Source of the DNA: an uncultured Kiloniellaceae bacterium
Lineage (GTDB): Bacteria > Pseudomonadota > Alphaproteobacteria > Kiloniellales > Kiloniellaceae
DNA: 64,000 nt
Reading direction: 5' to 3'
NCBI GenBank assembly: GCA_947493695.1
Contig: CANLSF010000002.1
Location: forward strand, 868,001-932,000
The notes beneath the pieces are model-generated. The model was not told the DNA's origin. It did not search any database and saw only the letters and a program-made list of their open reading frames with translations. Shown one piece after another: positions 24,553-34,541 of this stretch (within the stretch, counting starts at the first letter, position 1; every line of letters starts with the position of its first letter). A program made the translations under genes and the position numbers.

Positions 24553-27500
24553 GTGACTCCGTAGCAATTGCACCGAGATTTCGTCGTTCAGTACGGATCG
24601 ATACCGACTTTGCCTCCACCACGGCAATTGACGGCTTCCATTGTCCGCCATCGTTTCAAGCCGCGGTGACCTTCATGGCTGCGCACGTAGCTGACACCGA
24701 ACAAGGCGCGTTCACATGGACTGGTCCTTATGGGGGTGGCAAATCGAGTCTGGCACTGGCACTTGCCTGCCTTTTTGGCGCACCAAAGCCTGTTCGGGAA
24801 CAGGCCGCATTCTTGTTTGGCGATACTGTCACAACAGCGTTAAAGGCCGCTTTACCCCACTTCCCGGCTCGCTGGAGCGTTTTGCCACTGGTCACCGAAC
24901 GCCGTTCCATTTCCGCGCAACTCGCTGAGCTCTTGGGACTTCCTGCGGATACTGCATCGTCCGCTATTCTTGGAGAAATCCAAAGCAGATCAAAAGACCG
25001 CGGCCTCCTTCTTATCTTGGACGAACTCGGAAGAGGATTGGAAGCCGCTGCTGAGGGCGAAGGCGACATACACCTCTTGCAGGATATTGCGGAACTCGCT
25101 TCCCGAAGCCAAGGCAAGCTGATCTTTCTCGGAATCTTGCACCAGGCCTTCGAGGAATACGCCGAGCGCCTGACCAGAAAAGCGCGGAATTCCTGGGCCA
25201 AAATCCAAGGACGGTTTGTCGATATTTCGATCTCCGTTTCGTTGGAAGAAACGATCGAACTTGTCGGCGAGGCACTGGGCCATCAGCGCGCGGTTCGAAA
25301 AGCGCTTCCTCTTGCTGAAGCGTGCGTAGATCATCTTCGGCCAGCGAAGAGCAAATCCGACTCCAAACGCATGGCCGGCAAACTAGCGCGAACAGCACCG
25401 CTTCATCCCTTTACGGCTTGCCTGCTGGGGCCTTTGTCTCGAAGGAGATTTGGCCAAAACCAGCGGAGCCTATTCTCGTTTCTCAGCTCGGCGGAACCCT
25501 TTGGTTTGCAGGATGCACTTACCGCAGAGGCTATCGACAATATCTACCCGCCTTATCTCCTGTGGAGTTATCTGCAAGCCAATTTTGAGCCCGCCATTCT
25601 ATCCTCCCCTGACGGCCGCCGGTGGGCGCTAGCATACGATGTCATCGAAAGAGCGATATCGCGAGGGGCTAGCGATGCAGAGTTGAAGGCTCTGAAGACA
25701 ATAGCGATCCTGGATCTTCTAAAGGACAGGTCCGGTTTGGCGACACAGCCTGCGACGATTGCGTTAGCACTTCACGAGATTGGCCGGGTTGACGTCGATG
25801 ACGCATTGGCACGACTGGAACGGCAATCAGAAATCGTCTTCCGAAAACACGCTGGCATCTATGTGCTTTACGCAGGATCTGATTTCGATGTCGAAGCACG
25901 GCTACAGGAAGCAATCGCCGAGACGAGCCATGTCGATTTGAGTTTGGTCCGGACTCTGGCCGACCTGCAGCCAATGTTGGCCAAGCGCCATCATGAAGAA
26001 ACCGGAGCCATGCGGTGGTTCGAAATGTCGATCGAACCAGTATCCGGGCTGGAATCTCTACCTGCTCCAAAGCATTCCCAAGACACAATCGGACGCATTG
26101 TATTCCCTTTGCCAACTCAAAGCGAAACATCTGAAGAAGCAATCAGCACCTATGAATGTGTTATACGATCCTGCAAGTCTCATCCACTGTTCATCGGGCA
26201 TCATTCCAACGCTGATAAATTGCTCGAGCTTGCGCGAGAACTGACCGGCCTAAGCAGCTTAGCGAACCGTTTCCCCGAACTAAGAGGGGATCCGGTAGCA
26301 CGGCGTGAGATCGATTCACGTATTACCGAAGTGCGCCAGAAACTCGAAGACAATTTACACGAGCTGATCGGAGAATGCGTTTGGTACGAAGGTGCCAACA
26401 AACCGCGACGCCTGACCAAACGTCTCTTGAATGAGCAATTGTCATTCAGCGCCGACGCAATCTTCCGCGACGCACCTGATATCCGCAACGAGCTGCTCAA
26501 CTGCTCGGAACCGTCCTCAAACGCTGTCAGTGCGCGAACTAAGCTCATGAAGCGGATGGCAATGCGTGCTTCCGAACCAAACTTGGGATTTGAGGGCAAG
26601 AACTATCCGGCCGAGCGTGGCCTTTACATATCCCTTCTGCAGCAAACAGGACTGCATATCGACGGGGAGTATCGGGCGCCGAACAAGGGAGACAAATTGC
26701 ATCCACTATGGCAGAAGGCAGATGTGATGCTTGCCGATGCCGAGCATGGCATCATGACAGCGGATGAAATCATCCAGACCTGGGGTAAGGATCCAATAGG
26801 GCTCAAAGCAGGACTCGGCCCCGTATTCATCGCAGCCTATATTTTGTCACGCCGCGCTAGCGTCGCCGTCTATGGCGAAGGTGTGTTTCAAAGCAACTTC
26901 AACGAACTTTGCGTCGAATTCCTGGCAAGAAATGCTAAAGATATCGGTCTACGCCGTGTCGAGATGGAAGGGTTTATCGGAGATACACTTGAGGAGTTGG
27001 GCAACCTCTTGAAACTCAAAGGGGCGGCCGAACCCCTTCTTGTCGCGCGCACCATCATCGGGGACTTCGACGCCCTCGTACCTTGGACCGCACGTACCCA
27101 GTCGCTTTCACCGCAAACACTGCAGGTCCGCGAAATCCTCAAGCGGGCGAACGATCCAAACAAGCTGTTATTTGACGATTTGCCACGATTGACAAAACCG
27201 CTTCCGGACGGTCGTTTTGACCCCAAAGCAACTGCTCTCCTTCTCAGAGATGCGCTGGCGGAAATGCGCGCCGCCTATCCTAAGGTTCTTGATGAACTCA
27301 AAGGCTTGATGCTGACCGAGCTTGATGTCCGCGGGCAAGGCGTAGAAGCTTTCAAGGATTTGCGCGACCGGGCAGACAATATCCGGCAGATTGGTGGCGA
27401 TCTCCGCCTAGAAGCGTTCGTCGGTCGGCTAACGCAGTTTCACGGAACACGTGAAGACATGGAAGGCGTTGCCAGTATCGCAGCCGACAAGCTGCCACGC

Positions 27501-27842
27501 GATTGGAACGATGGAGATCGAGAGCGCGCAGCGGTTGGAATTGTGGAACTCGCTGCGTCGTTCTTGAAAACCGAAACAATGGCACGGGTGAAAGGGCGCA
27601 AAGATCGCCGTCACGCTCTCGCGGTCGTGGTCGGTAAAGATTCCGCGCCGCATTCGCTCTTCCGAGAATTCGAGATTGCGGATGTCGACCGCCAAGATGT
27701 TGAGCATTTGGCCAACATCGTCGACAAAGTACTCCGCGAAGCAGACCAGCAACGACGCGATATAATCTTGGCAGCTCTTGTCGAGGTAACATCGAAGTAC
27801 ATCGGTTCAGACAGACAACACCGAGTGGGAGAACAGGCATGA
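24549..27842 (+). CDS. sspC: Large P-loop ATPase, SspC-like
   Basis: This 1097-residue ATPase has Walker A GPYGGGKSS (59-67) and Walker B LLLILDE (153-159). A long helical C-terminal part has no other motif I recognise. It overlaps both neighbours by four bases, forming a sspBCD unit. SspC in characterised systems is an ATPase that helps assemble sulfur onto DNA, although those homologues are often described as shorter. Known systems with large ATPases beside DUF4007 and PAPS-reductase genes also exist. The position and partners make the assignment good. Confidence 0.8.
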   Translation: MSDSVAIAPRFRRSVRIDTDFASTTAIDGFHCPPSFQAAVTFMAAHVADTEQGAFTWTGPYGGGKSSLALALACLFGAPKPVREQAAFLFGDTVTTALKAALPHFPARWSVLPLVTERRSISAQLAELLGLPADTASSAILGEIQSRSKDRGLLLILDELGRGLEAAAEGEGDIHLLQDIAELASRSQGKLIFLGILHQAFEEYAERLTRKARNSWAKIQGRFVDISISVSLEETIELVGEALGHQRAVRKALPLAEACVDHLRPAKSKSDSKRMAGKLARTAPLHPFTACLLGPLSRRRFGQNQRSLFSFLSSAEPFGLQDALTAEAIDNIYPPYLLWSYLQANFEPAILSSPDGRRWALAYDVIERAISRGASDAELKALKTIAILDLLKDRSGLATQPATIALALHEIGRVDVDDALARLERQSEIVFRKHAGIYVLYAGSDFDVEARLQEAIAETSHVDLSLVRTLADLQPMLAKRHHEETGAMRWFEMSIEPVSGLESLPAPKHSQDTIGRIVFPLPTQSETSEEAISTYECVIRSCKSHPLFIGHHSNADKLLELARELTGLSSLANRFPELRGDPVARREIDSRITEVRQKLEDNLHELIGECVWYEGANKPRRLTKRLLNEQLSFSADAIFRDAPDIRNELLNCSEPSSNAVSARTKLMKRMAMRASEPNLGFEGKNYPAERGLYISLLQQTGLHIDGEYRAPNKGDKLHPLWQKADVMLADAEHGIMTADEIIQTWGKDPIGLKAGLGPVFIAAYILSRRASVAVYGEGVFQSNFNELCVEFLARNAKDIGLRRVEMEGFIGDTLEELGNLLKLKGAAEPLLVARTIIGDFDALVPWTARTQSLSPQTLQVREILKRANDPNKLLFDDLPRLTKPLPDGRFDPKATALLLRDALAEMRAAYPKVLDELKGLMLTELDVRGQGVEAFKDLRDRADNIRQIGGDLRLEAFVGRLTQFHGTREDMEGVASIAADKLPRDWNDGDRERAAVGIVELAASFLKTETMARVKGRKDRRHALAVVVGKDSAPHSLFREFEIADVDRQDVEHLANIVDKVLREADQQRRDIILAALVEVTSKYIGSDRQHRVGEQA

Positions 27843-28672
27843 CCGGAACCCGCCATGTCCTTGGTCTGTCTGGTGGACGAGATAGCGCCGCCTTGGCGGT
27901 TTTCATGCGCCAACGGCACCCGGAAATCGAAGTGGAATACTTCTTCACCGATACGGGAAAGGAATTGCCTGAGGTATACAATTATCTCACCCGGCTGGAG
28001 GGTTATCTCGGCAGATCGATATTGCGACTGAACCCCGACAGGGATTTCGACTATTGGCTCAAGAGCTACAAGAGCTACCTTCCTTCCCCGCAGTCTCGCT
28101 GGTGCACGCGACAGCTAAAACTCCGACCCTTTGAGAAATGGGTAAACCAATTTATCGAAGCCGATGAGACTGTCATTTCCTATGTCGCCATCCGCAGCGA
28201 CGAAGAGTATCGCGAAGGCTACCAGTCCAACAAAGACAAGCTGCTTGTCCGACTTCCGTTCAAAGACAGCGGTATCGACAAAGCAGGTGTCATCGAGATT
28301 CTGGAAGGCTCAGGCCTTGGCCTACCCGACTACTATGACTGGCGAACGCGAAGCGGCTGCACATTCTGCTTCTTTCAGCAAAAAATCGAATGGGTACGCC
28401 TACGAGAACGTCATCCGGAGGCTTTTGAGGAAGCCAAACAATACGAGAAGAACGCAATTGAACACGGGTCTCCATTCACGTGGAGCCAAGGTGAGTCTCT
28501 CAGTGAACTTGAGAAGCCCGAGCGCCAAGAGCAGATCAGATTAGATCACGAGCGGCGTCTTGAGCGGGCGCGCTCACGCCTTCAAGCAAATCCGTTGCGA
28601 CCGGGAACCTCGATCGATGTAGACGATGTCTACGGTGGAGCGGCCAAAGCATGTCTTACTTGTCACAAGTAA
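27839..28672 (+). CDS. sspD: PAPS-reductase-like ATP pyrophosphatase, SspD/DndC-like
   Basis: This 277-residue protein has the PP-loop SGGRDS starting at residue 11, typical of the PAPS reductase/adenine nucleotide alpha hydrolase fold. Cysteines in RWCTRQLK, CTFC and the C-terminal CLTCHK could ligate an iron-sulfur cluster, as in DndC/SspD. In phosphorothioation it adenylates the DNA phosphate and transfers sulfur. It overlaps sspC (ATGA). Eighty-one bases separate it from the DUF262 gene. Confidence 0.85.
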   Translation: MTGTRHVLGLSGGRDSAALAVFMRQRHPEIEVEYFFTDTGKELPEVYNYLTRLEGYLGRSILRLNPDRDFDYWLKSYKSYLPSPQSRWCTRQLKLRPFEKWVNQFIEADETVISYVAIRSDEEYREGYQSNKDKLLVRLPFKDSGIDKAGVIEILEGSGLGLPDYYDWRTRSGCTFCFFQQKIEWVRLRERHPEAFEEAKQYEKNAIEHGSPFTWSQGESLSELEKPERQEQIRLDHERRLERARSRLQANPLRPGTSIDVDDVYGGAAKACLTCHK

Positions 28673-28753
28673 CTTTAGGTGTGTTCTTTCGAGCGAGTGG
28701 AAATAGCTTAGGATATAAAGTTCGCACGATCCAAAAGTGGGGAAGAGGTATCT

Positions 28754-29791
28754 GTGAAGATTGAGCATGAGCGTCAAACTCTCGAAGAGCTCCACCGCAA
28801 CCGAGAGAAAATAAACCTCACCCCGATGTGGCAACGTGGTCGCGCGTGGACACAGCAAAAGCAAGTGCTTCTTATCGACTCAATCTTGCGCGGTATGGAT
28901 ATGCCAAAGATTTATCTTTGGCGCCGAAGGAAAAACGGCCAGAGCTTCGATGTTGTCGATGGTCAGCAGCGCCTGCGCGCTGTTTGGGATTTTATGGATG
29001 AGAAGTACAAACTCATTCACTCTCAGTCACTTCAACCGATTGGCAAAACCGAGATTGCTGGTAAATCGTATTCTGAACTAAACGCGCGACTTAAGAAAAA
29101 ACTTCGTGGTTTCGAGGTGTCGATCGCCTTAATCGAAAGATCGGAAACACAAGACATAACCCTTCTGTTTGCTCGATTGCAGCTTGCGGCTCCTTTGAAC
29201 TCCGCTGAACTAAGGAACGCCATACTTTGTCCCCTACGCCATGAAGTTGATGCTACGGCTTTGAACCACGAATTCTTTCGCGACTGCCGTATTTCCTCTG
29301 GTCGAATGAAACACCAAGACTATGTAGCACATGTCTATGCACTTTGCGCAAATGGCGATCAAGCTGACTTAAAGGCGCCTGATCTTCGCGAACTTTATAT
29401 AAAATCGACAGAGGTCGGCAGGGAGGAACTTTCGAATCAATCCAAGGAAGTTGAGGAGGCTCTCACACTTCTCCAAGCTGTCAATGTCGCTGCAAGCCAA
29501 CGCATTACACAAAAATGGATTTTCTGCGACCTTATGTATTTTCTGATTAAGAGCGTTCGGGATGGAACGACCGTTGATCCGGTAGGATTGGCCGCGACGT
29601 ATCAGGAATTTGATGTACGCCGGCTGATACACACTAAGAACGCGGATGTTCTCCTTGAGGGCGACCAGTGCGACGAAGATCAGGATCTTTATGACTATAT
29701 TCAGGCCTTTCGAATTGAAGGGGGGCGTAAGGAAAGTATTGCCACGAGAGCGGCTGTGATAGAGCGTCTGTTCAAGGATTGCATATCATGA
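28754..29791 (+). CDS. DUF262-domain protein (GmrS-like), candidate PT-linked effector
   Basis: This 345-residue protein starts with GTG 28754 after GGAAGAGG. The DUF262 core is seen in PMWQRGRAW and VDGQQRLRAVWDFM; DGQQR is the conserved ParB/Srx-type nucleotidase motif. It lacks the C-terminal DUF1524 HNH nuclease half found in GmrSD and SspE, so it is a stand-alone sensor/NTPase domain. It overlaps the SIR2 gene by four bases, so the two are translated together. Confidence 0.78.
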   Translation: MKIEHERQTLEELHRNREKINLTPMWQRGRAWTQQKQVLLIDSILRGMDMPKIYLWRRRKNGQSFDVVDGQQRLRAVWDFMDEKYKLIHSQSLQPIGKTEIAGKSYSELNARLKKKLRGFEVSIALIERSETQDITLLFARLQLAAPLNSAELRNAILCPLRHEVDATALNHEFFRDCRISSGRMKHQDYVAHVYALCANGDQADLKAPDLRELYIKSTEVGREELSNQSKEVEEALTLLQAVNVAASQRITQKWIFCDLMYFLIKSVRDGTTVDPVGLAATYQEFDVRRLIHTKNADVLLEGDQCDEDQDLYDYIQAFRIEGGRKESIATRAAVIERLFKDCIS

Positions 29792-30666
29792 GTTTTGGTA
29801 TCGAACGCCTACCCGCTAGTCTTGTTAAAGCGTACTCAGAAAGGAGATGTGCCGTTTTTGTCGGGGCTGGTGCGTCACAAGCTGCTGGTTATCCTGGTTG
29901 GGATAAATTTTTAGAAACGCTCATCGATCGCTGCATCGAAGAGAGCCGATTGTCCGATGACGATGCCGCTAACTACAAGGACCTGGTTGGGGAAGCCGGT
30001 AAGTACCTAACGTTGGCAAGCGCTCTCAAAGATAAATTGGGCGACGTTTGGGATCAGATCATCGCTGAGATGTTCTATGACGATCCAAAGGACCCAGCAG
30101 ATGTGCATACTCTGCTTCCGCAGCTAGACAAGTTGTCCATGGTAATAACGACCAATTATGACACCTTGCTCGAGGATACGTACACAACTGCTCTGGGCCG
30201 TAGACCAAGCGTTCTTACGTTTAATGATGGTGGTGAGATGCGCCGTCTAATGTTGCAACGCAAGTTCTTTATACTCAAGGCTCATGGCGATGCGGCAAAG
30301 CCCGGGAATGGAATCATCTTGACGACGAGCGATTACAGAAAACTGAGTAGAGAGCGGGCATATCAGAGCCTACTTGCTTCAATTTTTACATTGCATACAG
30401 TTTTCTTTGTTGGCATCTCTTTCAACGATCCTGAACTGATTGTTTTGCTGGACTACTTAGCTGACACGTTTGAACCAGGCTCTAGACCTGTTCACTATGC
30501 ATTGATTGCAGAAGAGGAGATCAACGCTGTGGAAAGGGATCGCTGGCTTAAAGACTATCTGATCCAGATAATTCCAATCTCATCGGATAACGATTTTGCC
30601 GAAGTGCCCGGTGCTGTTGAAGCCTTGCTCAGACGCTCGGAAGCCGATGATGGAGCGGCCGAATAG
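29788..30666 (+). CDS. SIR2-like NAD-dependent effector
   Basis: This protein is about 292 residues long and starts at ATG 29788, inside the stop of the DUF262 gene. The SIR2-family Rossmann motifs are VFVGAGASQAAGYPGW, ITTNYDTLLE and LKAHGD (catalytic histidine). SIR2 domains in defence systems (for example ThsA, DSR, Dsr2) hydrolyse NAD+ to stop phage growth. Context with a phosphorothioation module suggests an abortive-infection role; this is inference. Confidence 0.8.
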   Translation: MSFGIERLPASLVKAYSERRCAVFVGAGASQAAGYPGWDKFLETLIDRCIEESRLSDDDAANYKDLVGEAGKYLTLASALKDKLGDVWDQIIAEMFYDDPKDPADVHTLLPQLDKLSMVITTNYDTLLEDTYTTALGRRPSVLTFNDGGEMRRLMLQRKFFILKAHGDAAKPGNGIILTTSDYRKLSRERAYQSLLASIFTLHTVFFVGISFNDPELIVLLDYLADTFEPGSRPVHYALIAEEEINAVERDRWLKDYLIQIIPISSDNDFAEVPGAVEALLRRSEADDGAAE

Positions 30667-30686
30667 AATCTAGTATTGGGGGCATT

Positions 30687-33137
30687 GTGAACGTAGAGAA
30701 TTTATTCTGGCGATTGTTTCGCTGCCCCGTCGAGGCTGATGTTCAAACTGTTCTTGAAGACGCAAGCCTGCTCGAATCTCCCCTGAACTGGAAACCCTAC
30801 GGCGGGAACGACAATAACTACGGCGTAGTCGAAAACCAACAGGCCTCGCCAATCCCAGCTCTCGTTGAAAAGATAACAAACGGCATAGACGCAATCCTAG
30901 AGCGACGATGCCTTGAAGAAGGGATCGATCCCAAATCGCCAGAAGCACCAAAATCTATACCGGACGGCGTCAACCAGTTCTTTCCGGATCACAAGAACTG
31001 GGATCTGACCGCACACCGGAAGCAACAATCGGAAATGCTGCAGATCATCGCCGACGGCCCGCGAATGGAGACATCCCTGATGATCTTCGACGAGGGAATT
31101 GGGCAAGCACCGGAGGATTTTGAGGATACTTTTCTGTCGCTTCTTCGCGGCAACAAGAACGAAATCCATTTTGTGCAAGGCAAGTACAATATGGGCGGTG
31201 CCGGTGCGGTCGCGTTCTGCGGGAAGCACCGATACCAACTCATCGCCTCGAAGCGCTTCGACAATAAATCCGAATTTGGCTTCACGCTTGTCCGCCGACA
31301 CCCACTGACTGCGTCCGAGGAAATCACCCGGAAGAATACTTGGTATGAATATCTGGTGATCGATGGCCGCATCCCGTCTTTCAAAATCGACACAATCGAT
31401 CTGGGATTGGCCAACCGGACATTTCGAACGGGCAGTGTCATAAAACTCTATTCCTACGATTTGCCATCTGGCTCGCGCTCGGTCATATCCCGCGATCTCA
31501 ATCAGAGTCTAAACGAATACCTCTTTCGACCTGCGCTGCCGATTCTGACCGTCGATACGAAAGAGAGATATCCTGAAGACCGCAATCTAGCGCGAGATCT
31601 TTTCGGGCTTCAGCGGCGGTTAGAAGACGACGACAGCAAGTACGTCCAAACTTACTTTTCCGATGAGATCAACGACGCCGATATCGGGACATTGAAGGTC
31701 ACCTCGTACGTCTTCAACGCTCGTGCGGAAGGGCGATCCTCCAAAGACACCCGCAACACGACTCAGCGCGAATTCTTCAAGAACAATATGGCGGTGATCT
31801 TTTCGATAAACGGCCAGGTTCACGGCAATCTCACATCGGAATTCGTCACCCGTTCTTTGAAATTTCCCTTGTTGAAAGATCATCTGTTGATTCATGTCGA
31901 TTGCACGGGGATTAGGACCAGCGTGCGAAACGAACTGTTCATGGCATCGCGCGATCGCTTGAAAGGTGGCGAGGAGTCGCGCGCCCTGCGCAGGCGTCTT
32001 GCCACACTGCTTGCCAGCGGACGCCTCAAGGAAATCAATGCTTCGCGCAAGGCCTCCTTGAATATCGAAGGCAACGATGCGGAAGACCTCTTGCGCAACA
32101 TGACCAGGCACTTGCCGCTAAAACAGGACTTGGCCAAGCTGCTTGGCCAGACGTTTCGTCTTGAAGACCCACATGAGGGCAAACGCCAGAAAACAGAGAC
32201 GAAAAAGAAGACCGAGACCCCCAAGCCGGAAAAGCCTGAATTCAATCCTCAGCGCTTCCCTTCAACGTTCCAGATCGAGGTCAAGGCGAAGGATGAGTTC
32301 GGCTTGCCCTTGGTGATGCTCCCGGCCGGAAACTCCAAGACCATCCGTTTCTCAACCGACGTCGAGGACCATTATTTCGACCGCGTGTCGGAACCTGGTG
32401 AGTTGCGGATTGCCCTCTTGGGACCAGAATCACCAGACAGTGAGGGCGGCGATAAACTAGGCAGACTAACGGATATAAAGTCAGTCCTAAACGTCGTCAA
32501 ATCCAGCCCCACATCTGGAACCATTCGCGTGCATGTCAACGCCACCGACGATCTTGCCGTCGGCGATGCCGTCACCGTGCGCGCCGAGTTGACCCAGCCA
32601 TCCGGTTCGTTGGAGCAGGTCTTCATGGTGAAGGTAACAGAACCCGAAAACAAGAAACCATCGAACGATCCCGGTGATAGCCCCGATGACCGACTTGGCT
32701 TGCCCGAACCTGTGATGGTCTACAAAGAACCCCGCGAAGACGGACCCGCCAATGTGATGACGTGGGAAAAGCTAGATGAAAGCGGCATCGACATGTCCCA
32801 CGAAACGGTTGTTCATCCGCTTGCTGATGAAGAAGGTTTAAGCGCGATCTATGTTAACATGGACAGCACGGCACTGCTGAACTACCGCAGCGGCTTAAAA
32901 ACTCCGGAAGCGATAACTGTAGCGGAAAAGCGCTACTTTTCGGCGGTGTATTTCCATACTCTGTTTTTGTTTGCAATCACTCGAAATCGCAAATACGTCA
33001 TTCAGCGTGAGGCGGAGGACACGGACAGCGTGTCGGTTGAGATCACTGAATACATCTCTGATCTGTTCACCAATGCCTACGCTCAGTTTCTTCTCAGCTT
33101 CGATACACAGGAATTGATAAGCGCGCTGGAATCTTGA
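30687..33137 (+). CDS. GHKL (Hsp90-like) ATPase, defence-associated
   Basis: This 816-residue protein starts with GTG 30687 after GGGGG. Its N-terminal domain has the Bergerat ATP-binding motifs: N-box EKITNGIDA (E61, N65, D68), D-x-G-x-G in DEGIG at 135-139, and the glycine-rich lid KYNMGGAGAVAF near 166-177. A charged linker (KRQKTETKKKTETPKPEKPE) near residue 500 leads to a beta-rich C-terminal half. GHKL ATPases of this size are common in defence islands. It closes the DUF262-SIR2 trio. Whether the trio equals the described SspFGH module cannot be settled here. Confidence 0.72.
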   Translation: MNVENLFWRLFRCPVEADVQTVLEDASLLESPLNWKPYGGNDNNYGVVENQQASPIPALVEKITNGIDAILERRCLEEGIDPKSPEAPKSIPDGVNQFFPDHKNWDLTAHRKQQSEMLQIIADGPRMETSLMIFDEGIGQAPEDFEDTFLSLLRGNKNEIHFVQGKYNMGGAGAVAFCGKHRYQLIASKRFDNKSEFGFTLVRRHPLTASEEITRKNTWYEYLVIDGRIPSFKIDTIDLGLANRTFRTGSVIKLYSYDLPSGSRSVISRDLNQSLNEYLFRPALPILTVDTKERYPEDRNLARDLFGLQRRLEDDDSKYVQTYFSDEINDADIGTLKVTSYVFNARAEGRSSKDTRNTTQREFFKNNMAVIFSINGQVHGNLTSEFVTRSLKFPLLKDHLLIHVDCTGIRTSVRNELFMASRDRLKGGEESRALRRRLATLLASGRLKEINASRKASLNIEGNDAEDLLRNMTRHLPLKQDLAKLLGQTFRLEDPHEGKRQKTETKKKTETPKPEKPEFNPQRFPSTFQIEVKAKDEFGLPLVMLPAGNSKTIRFSTDVEDHYFDRVSEPGELRIALLGPESPDSEGGDKLGRLTDIKSVLNVVKSSPTSGTIRVHVNATDDLAVGDAVTVRAELTQPSGSLEQVFMVKVTEPENKKPSNDPGDSPDDRLGLPEPVMVYKEPREDGPANVMTWEKLDESGIDMSHETVVHPLADEEGLSAIYVNMDSTALLNYRSGLKTPEAITVAEKRYFSAVYFHTLFLFAITRNRKYVIQREAEDTDSVSVEITEYISDLFTNAYAQFLLSFDTQELISALES

Positions 33138-33424
33138 CGACTTGTACCAAAAGAACCGTTGCGTTCAAAGCAGGTTCCAAACTTGTGTATTTCTCGTGAG
33201 TATTACTTCCTCCACGCCGCCGATCCAGTTCGTGCCGACCAAGCTTACCATCGACGCGCTGAACAAGGCACCCGACGTCGATGAATGTTTGGAGCGACGC
33301 ACTGCAACTTGGCACTGCAGCCCAATGGTGGACAGTAGGTTGGGGTCGAGCTTGAGCACGGTCCCTCAACTTAGATCTCAACGGCTTCCACAGTTGCGAG
33401 CTCGAGGACGCGCCAGATTGACCG

Positions 33425-33680
33425 CATTTAGTAATCCGTCAAGTAGATGCGCCAACATTGTCCGTCAGGATCGCTTTGACCGGCAGATCGAGCTTGCGAT
33501 AGAACGGCAGCACACCATTGTGGCATGCTCCGAATTGATTCTAATCGCTTCTTTCTAACCTCAGCTGCAAACAACGGTCTGAATCGGTTCCTCCAGGCAC
33601 GCCCTGTCTCGTTGCCGATATCAATGCCACGCTCATCCCGCAAGTCTTCGACCTAGCGCACAGAGAGTCGAAAGCGAACA
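33425..33680 (-). pseudogene. IS6-family transposase remnant
   Basis: On the minus strand, DERGIDIGNETGRAWRNRF then LFAAEVRKKRLESIRSMPQW matches the N-terminal helix-turn-helix region of IS6/IS26-type transposases. Just downstream in another frame FYRKLDLPVKAILTDN matches a later part, so the middle (the first DDE residue region) is deleted. No ends of an IS were found. Confidence 0.6.
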
Positions 33681-33699
33681 TACACAATCACCACAAGAT

Positions 33700-34205
33700 G
33701 GATGACATCCGGAGGCGCTTTGAATTAGCGGAAATGGTTTCTCATGCAATGACGCTAAGAAAGCGGCTGCAGCGGTTCAAACCATTTCGCTCTGACAATG
33801 CCCGTGACAGCATTCCGGCATGGCAGTGGACATGTCATCCAGCACCGAGCAATCCTCGACTGGTTCCACATCACCATGCGTCTGACCGTTCTGATACAGT
33901 ATGTAAAAGCGTTAGCACACCATACCAATACGGGATTCTTCATGAAGACTTGCCCTTTATCGATTGGTTTACAGATGATCTGGATATCCTGGAAACGGCT
34001 TATCCTAGTATCAGGACCCTCCGGAAAGCCTCTCATGAATTGAGCAGTTACATCGCCAACAACGCGTACACGATTCCTAAGTACGCCGAGCGCCATTGCA
34101 ATGATGAGCGGGTTTCGATCGCTCTCGTGGAGTCGGTCGTGAACACGGTTGACGGCAAACGCTTCTCAAGACGCCAGCAAGTAAGCCAGAGCGCTTTAAT
34201 TGCTT
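33700..34205 (+). pseudogene. ISKra4-like transposase remnant (frameshifted)
   Basis: One frame reads AILDWFHITMRLTVLIQYVK and another, further on, reads YIANNAYTIPKYAERH then ALVESVVNTVDGKRF. Both match the C-terminal half of ISKra4-family transposases but in different frames, so the gene is broken by frameshifts and truncated. Confidence 0.55.
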
Positions 34206-34541
34206 CAAACCTGGACACGAGTCCTCGACAAAACGCTCAGAGCAAAATTCGAAGTATGGTATCCGGAGCGCTCTCCCACCGAAGCCAACCGTCAAACAGA
34301 GATCGCGATAGCAGAGTAAACCCCACGCTTTTTGATGTTCCCCAAATTGTCGCTCTTGAAGTTCATTGTTACTTCGGCAGCCACCTCGGCTTTGGACGCT
34401 GTGCGGCGTCAAGTATGTCTTGATGGAAACCTTAAGTAGCAATCACTACACTTTTTAATATCTTAGCAAGAATTTTATTTGCGCGAATCCAATACTAAAT
34501 GTTCTACTTGGCGCACTAGGTGGAACTCAGGGGGCATCGCA
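34206..34541. other. Region upstream of the giant-protein gene
   Basis: No gene is supported. The last 100 bases before 34542 are AT-rich (TTTTTAATATC around 34451) and probably hold the promoter of the giant-protein operon. A GGGGG run precedes the chosen start. Confidence 0.4.

Noticed and set aside
22394-28672. DndABCDE double-stranded phosphorothioation system
   Set aside because: DndB, DndD and DndE are absent; DUF4007 and the large ATPase fit the Ssp type better.
33142-33558. 138-codon plus-strand frame
   Set aside because: It lies over the IS6-like remnant on the other strand and shows no protein-like composition.
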